A stretch of 60,000 bases of DNA from Prorocentrum cordatum (lineage: Eukaryota; Sar; Dinophyceae; Prorocentrales; Prorocentraceae). The notes beneath the pieces are model-generated. The model ran no database searches, was not told where the DNA came from, and saw nothing but the letters and a program-made list of their open reading frames with translations. The translations under genes were made by a program, and so were the position numbers. The stretch's first letter is position 1; the number at the start of each line of letters is the position of its first letter. The stretch is taken from the NCBI GenBank assembly GCA_963575745.1, contig CAUYUJ010014002.1:82501-142500 (forward strand), in the 5' to 3' direction. This document shows positions 58,136 to 60,000 of this stretch, one piece after another.

Positions 58136-58182
58136 CTTCCTCTAGGAGCTAGCGCTTGGCTCTAGCCCGCGTCGCTCCCCAG

Positions 58183-58283
58183 GGGGCCTGTGCCCCTTCC
58201 CGGGGGCCGGCTGCTCGCCCCGAGCGCCGTCTTCCTCGTCGGCCCTCGGTGCCGCGCGATGGGCCCCCCTGTGCAGGCCGCGG
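58183..58283 (+). CDS. Gene 2 exon: penultimate TMD1 helix region
   Basis: After GTCGCTCCCCAG reads GPVPLPGGRLLAPSAVFLVG and PRCRAMGPPVQAA, one base before GTGGCC (GT donor). The 'G-x-LL-P-x-VF-L ... P' pattern is that of the last TMD1 helices of ABCC exporters. It joins in phase to RIAKFVALGE at 59792. Confidence 0.65.
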
Positions 58284-58298
58284 GTGGCCAAACTTCGG

Positions 58299-58465
58299 GG
58301 AGGGGCGGAACCCCCACCCCGACACGTCGATTAGTGACTTGTCCGTTTTCGGTTCTCGAGAGGGCGCCGCGGCGTTCCTTTTCCAGGCTCGCGCCCGCCG
58401 GGTTTGGGCCCAAGGGTGTGTTCCCTAAGCCACGTTTTACTGAAGGGGGTTCTGTCCATCCCCGT
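58299..58465 (+). repeat. L-family element, copy 3, 15 bp after an exon
   Basis: GGGGCGGAACCCCCACCCC, ACACGTCGATTAGTGACTTG, GGGGGTTCTGTCCATCCCC. Confidence 0.75.
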
Positions 58466-58505
58466 AAACTGCTCCCGGCCGTAACTTTTTTTAGGAGGAC
58501 TTAGG

Positions 58506-58713
58506 TCGGGGAAGCGCACGACTCGAGTACGCCAGAACTCGGGTTCGCCCACGTTTTTTTGACGAGAACGCGCCCTGGATTTTGACGGTCCAGTTCTCGT
58601 TGGATGTCTGCCTCGGGATCTCGCGTCAAGTTTCAGATTGGGTCTCGTTATTTTCTTGACGACATCGTCAAGCCAACCCGAGTCCCCCGTACCCGAGTCT
58701 TACGTCACCCCGA
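58506..58713 (+). repeat. FB3 element, copy 3
   Basis: TCGGGGAAGCGCACGACTCG ... CGAGTCTTACGTCACCCCGA. Confidence 0.8.
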
Positions 58714-59190
58714 TTAAGGGTGGGTGGGAGGGTTTTCCCCTTGGAACTCCCTCTCGGGGAGTTTATTTCGCTACGCACGCGAGGATGTCATGAGGGGGAG
58801 GAGGAAGGATGTGGACCTGCATCGTTGCTCTGTTCCAAGGCATACGACCATATGTTTCTTCAATGCGCGACACGAGAGGTCTGGACCCCTTCCATGGGGG
58901 TCGTTCTTCTCCCCGGATCATTTTTGATGGCCATGCGGCCCCACAACGGATCCCAGAGGCCGAAATCGAGGAAAACGCGGGGATTGCTTAATTTATCGTC
59001 AGATATCTGGGGACGATCGAAAGTTTCCGATCGGGCCTCTCCCGGGTATTCTGACAAGAAAATTCGAGGCGTCGCCGTCGGGCGAACAAAAACCCTCCAG
59101 ACCTACAGACCTGTATCTGGACTGCCCAAAACCTCGACAGGAATTCAGACGTCGATTTTGTACCCTCCGGCAAGGTGAGGGTTTTTAACT
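58714..59190. other. Intronic sequence with GGACCCC repeat fragment
   Basis: 58875-58975 resembles the repeat at 39000 and 49780. The rest, including inverse pair CGACGTCTGAATTC-like AGACCTGTATCTGG at 59100-59170, is not resolved. No exon. Confidence 0.35.
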
Positions 59191-59191
59191 A

Positions 59192-59374
59192 TTGGTTAAC
59201 CGACCCGCATCCCCATCCCCATCCCCGTCCAGACCCCCACCATTGTACCACCCCAGTTGGGGATATGCCCCTCGAAACCTGAAAGAAGTAGCCTTGATGC
59301 TCAAGTAGGGGGGTAAATCGGCCAGTGGGGCCGAGGCCATGCCCATGGGGATAGGGGTCGGCTCGTTGATGCTC
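59192..59374 (+). repeat. FB2 element, copy 5
   Basis: ATTGGTTAACCGACCCGC ... CAGTTGGGGATATGCCCC ... GGGTCGGCTCGTTGATGC, TCAG. Confidence 0.75.
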
Positions 59375-59423
59375 AGGCCCCCTTCTCTTTGGCGGGAGCT
59401 GAGCCTTCGAGGGCGCGACGTTC

Positions 59424-59730
59424 CTCCTCCTCCTCCTCCTCCTCCTCCTCCTCCTCCTCCCCTCGTCCTCCTCCTCCTCCTCCTCCTCCTCCTCCTCCTC
59501 CTCCTTTCTTCCTCTTCCTCCTCCTCCTCTTCCTTCTCCTCCTCCTCCTCCTACTCCTCCTCCTCCTCCTTCTCCTCGTCCTCCTCCTCCTCCCTCTCCT
59601 CCTCCTCCTCCTCCTCCTCCTCCTCCTCCTCCTCCCTCCTCCTCCTCCTCCTCCTCCTCTCCTCCTCCTCCTCCTCCTCCTCCTCCTCCTCCTCCTCCTC
59701 CTCCTCCTCCTCCTCTTCCTCCTCTCCCGA
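59424..59730 (+). repeat. (TCC)n, about 300 bp
   Basis: Interrupted TCC tract. Confidence 0.95.
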
Positions 59731-59791
59731 GGGGCGGCGTGAGAGCGCGAAGCTGTTCGCGCTCTTCGCGCTCTTCGCGCTCTTCGTGCAG

Positions 59792-60000
59792 CGCGCATCG
59801 CGAAGTTCGTCGCCCTTGGAGAGCCCCCCTGGGCCCACGCCCCTCCCAGGAGGATCCCGTGGGTCGCCGAGGGCACCTGGAGCGCGGGCGCCCCGGCCGA
59901 GAAGCCGGCGGGGGGCCGGCCGGCCTCGAAGGCGCAGGCGGCCGGGGGCCAGCCCGCCCCCGTCGCGGAGGCGACGCTCGCCGGCAACGATCCCAGACCC
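59792..60000 (+). CDS. Gene 2 exon: end of TMD1 and linker to NBD1 (partial)
   Basis: After TTCGTGCAG, two bases then RIAKFVALGEPPWAHAPPRR, PWVAEGTWSAGAPAEKPAGG and QPAPVAEATLAGND, open to the window end. 'RI-x-K-F-x-x-L-x-E' is the conserved motif after the last TMD1 helix of ABCC proteins, and the polar linker that follows suits the stretch before Walker A. Strong G/C third positions. Confidence 0.68.

Larger units (their letters stand above)
29944..60000 (+). other. Gene 2 span: ABCC-type ABC transporter (5' part in window)
   Basis: Overview. Exon-like segments 29944-30029, 33001-33318, 39759-39919, 42338-42428, 47671-47783, 49153-49231, 49956-50184, 56652-56763, 57387-57472, 58183-58283 and 59792-60000 lie on one strand. 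Most junctions agree in phase (1, 1, 0, 1, 0, 1, 2, 0 up to 57387; then 1 between 58283 and 59792). The downstream segments fit transmembrane domain 1 of ABCC/MRP exporters and the following linker (RIAKFVALGE). Both nucleotide-binding domains would lie right of the window. The N-terminal segments are not recognisable, so two separate genes cannot be excluded. Confidence 0.5.

Noticed and set aside
1-60000. tRNA, rRNA and snRNA genes
   Set aside because: None recognised on reading; a covariance-model scan would be needed to exclude diverged copies.

Overview
The window looks like nuclear DNA of a dinoflagellate. The reasons are: very GC-rich DNA; short exons (about 80-270 bp, one of 795 bp) with strongly G/C-ending codons, separated by introns of 0.2-7 kb; inferred splice donors of GT, GC and GA type; genes on one strand head to tail; and a very dense load of short inverted-repeat elements that sit on or next to exon boundaries, as introners do. 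Prorocentrum-like or other large dinoflagellate genomes fit, but the species cannot be fixed from this sequence. No rRNA, tRNA, CRISPR or bacterial operon structure was recognised. Most long open frames are translations of microsatellites or satellites and are not genes.

Gene 1 (+ strand, before position 1 to the stop at 27625-27627) encodes a multipass membrane protein of the FUSC / aromatic-acid-exporter type. Fifteen exons could be placed whose reading phases agree at every junction (about 1,010 codons visible; the 5' end is outside the window). The most recognisable part is exon 23227-24021. Its introns hold an inverted-repeat family here called FB1 (introns 47-247, 5137-5514, 24022-24716), a second family (A) with 8-bp target duplications, hairpins with a (TCC)n or (GGA)n core, and a 2-kb minisatellite (25265-27260).

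27.6-31 kb: a decayed minus-strand ORF (28400-29641), at least one further minus-strand exon-like segment (30615-30738), and family A, FB2 and N repeats.

Gene 2 (+ strand, about 29944 to beyond the window end) is best read as an ABCC-type ABC transporter. Exon-like segments at 29944, 33001, 39759, 42338, 47671, 49153, 49956, 56652, 57387, 58183 and 59792 mostly join in phase. The later ones look like transmembrane domain 1 and the linker before the first nucleotide-binding domain, which would lie to the right of the window.

The rest is repeats: composite satellites built of a unique block plus a 75-bp tandem array plus (GGA)n (1.1-2.0, 14.0-15.8, 32.3-32.9 kb); a second composite with 85-90-bp units (13.5-14.0, 34.9-35.3, 51.6-52.75 kb); a CTTGGG-rich satellite (2.0-3.2, 44.3-46.0 kb); and at least fifteen families of 150-250-bp foldback elements. 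No transposase or reverse transcriptase domain was recognised, so the elements appear non-autonomous. The two genes would both encode membrane exporters, but nothing shows that they work together.
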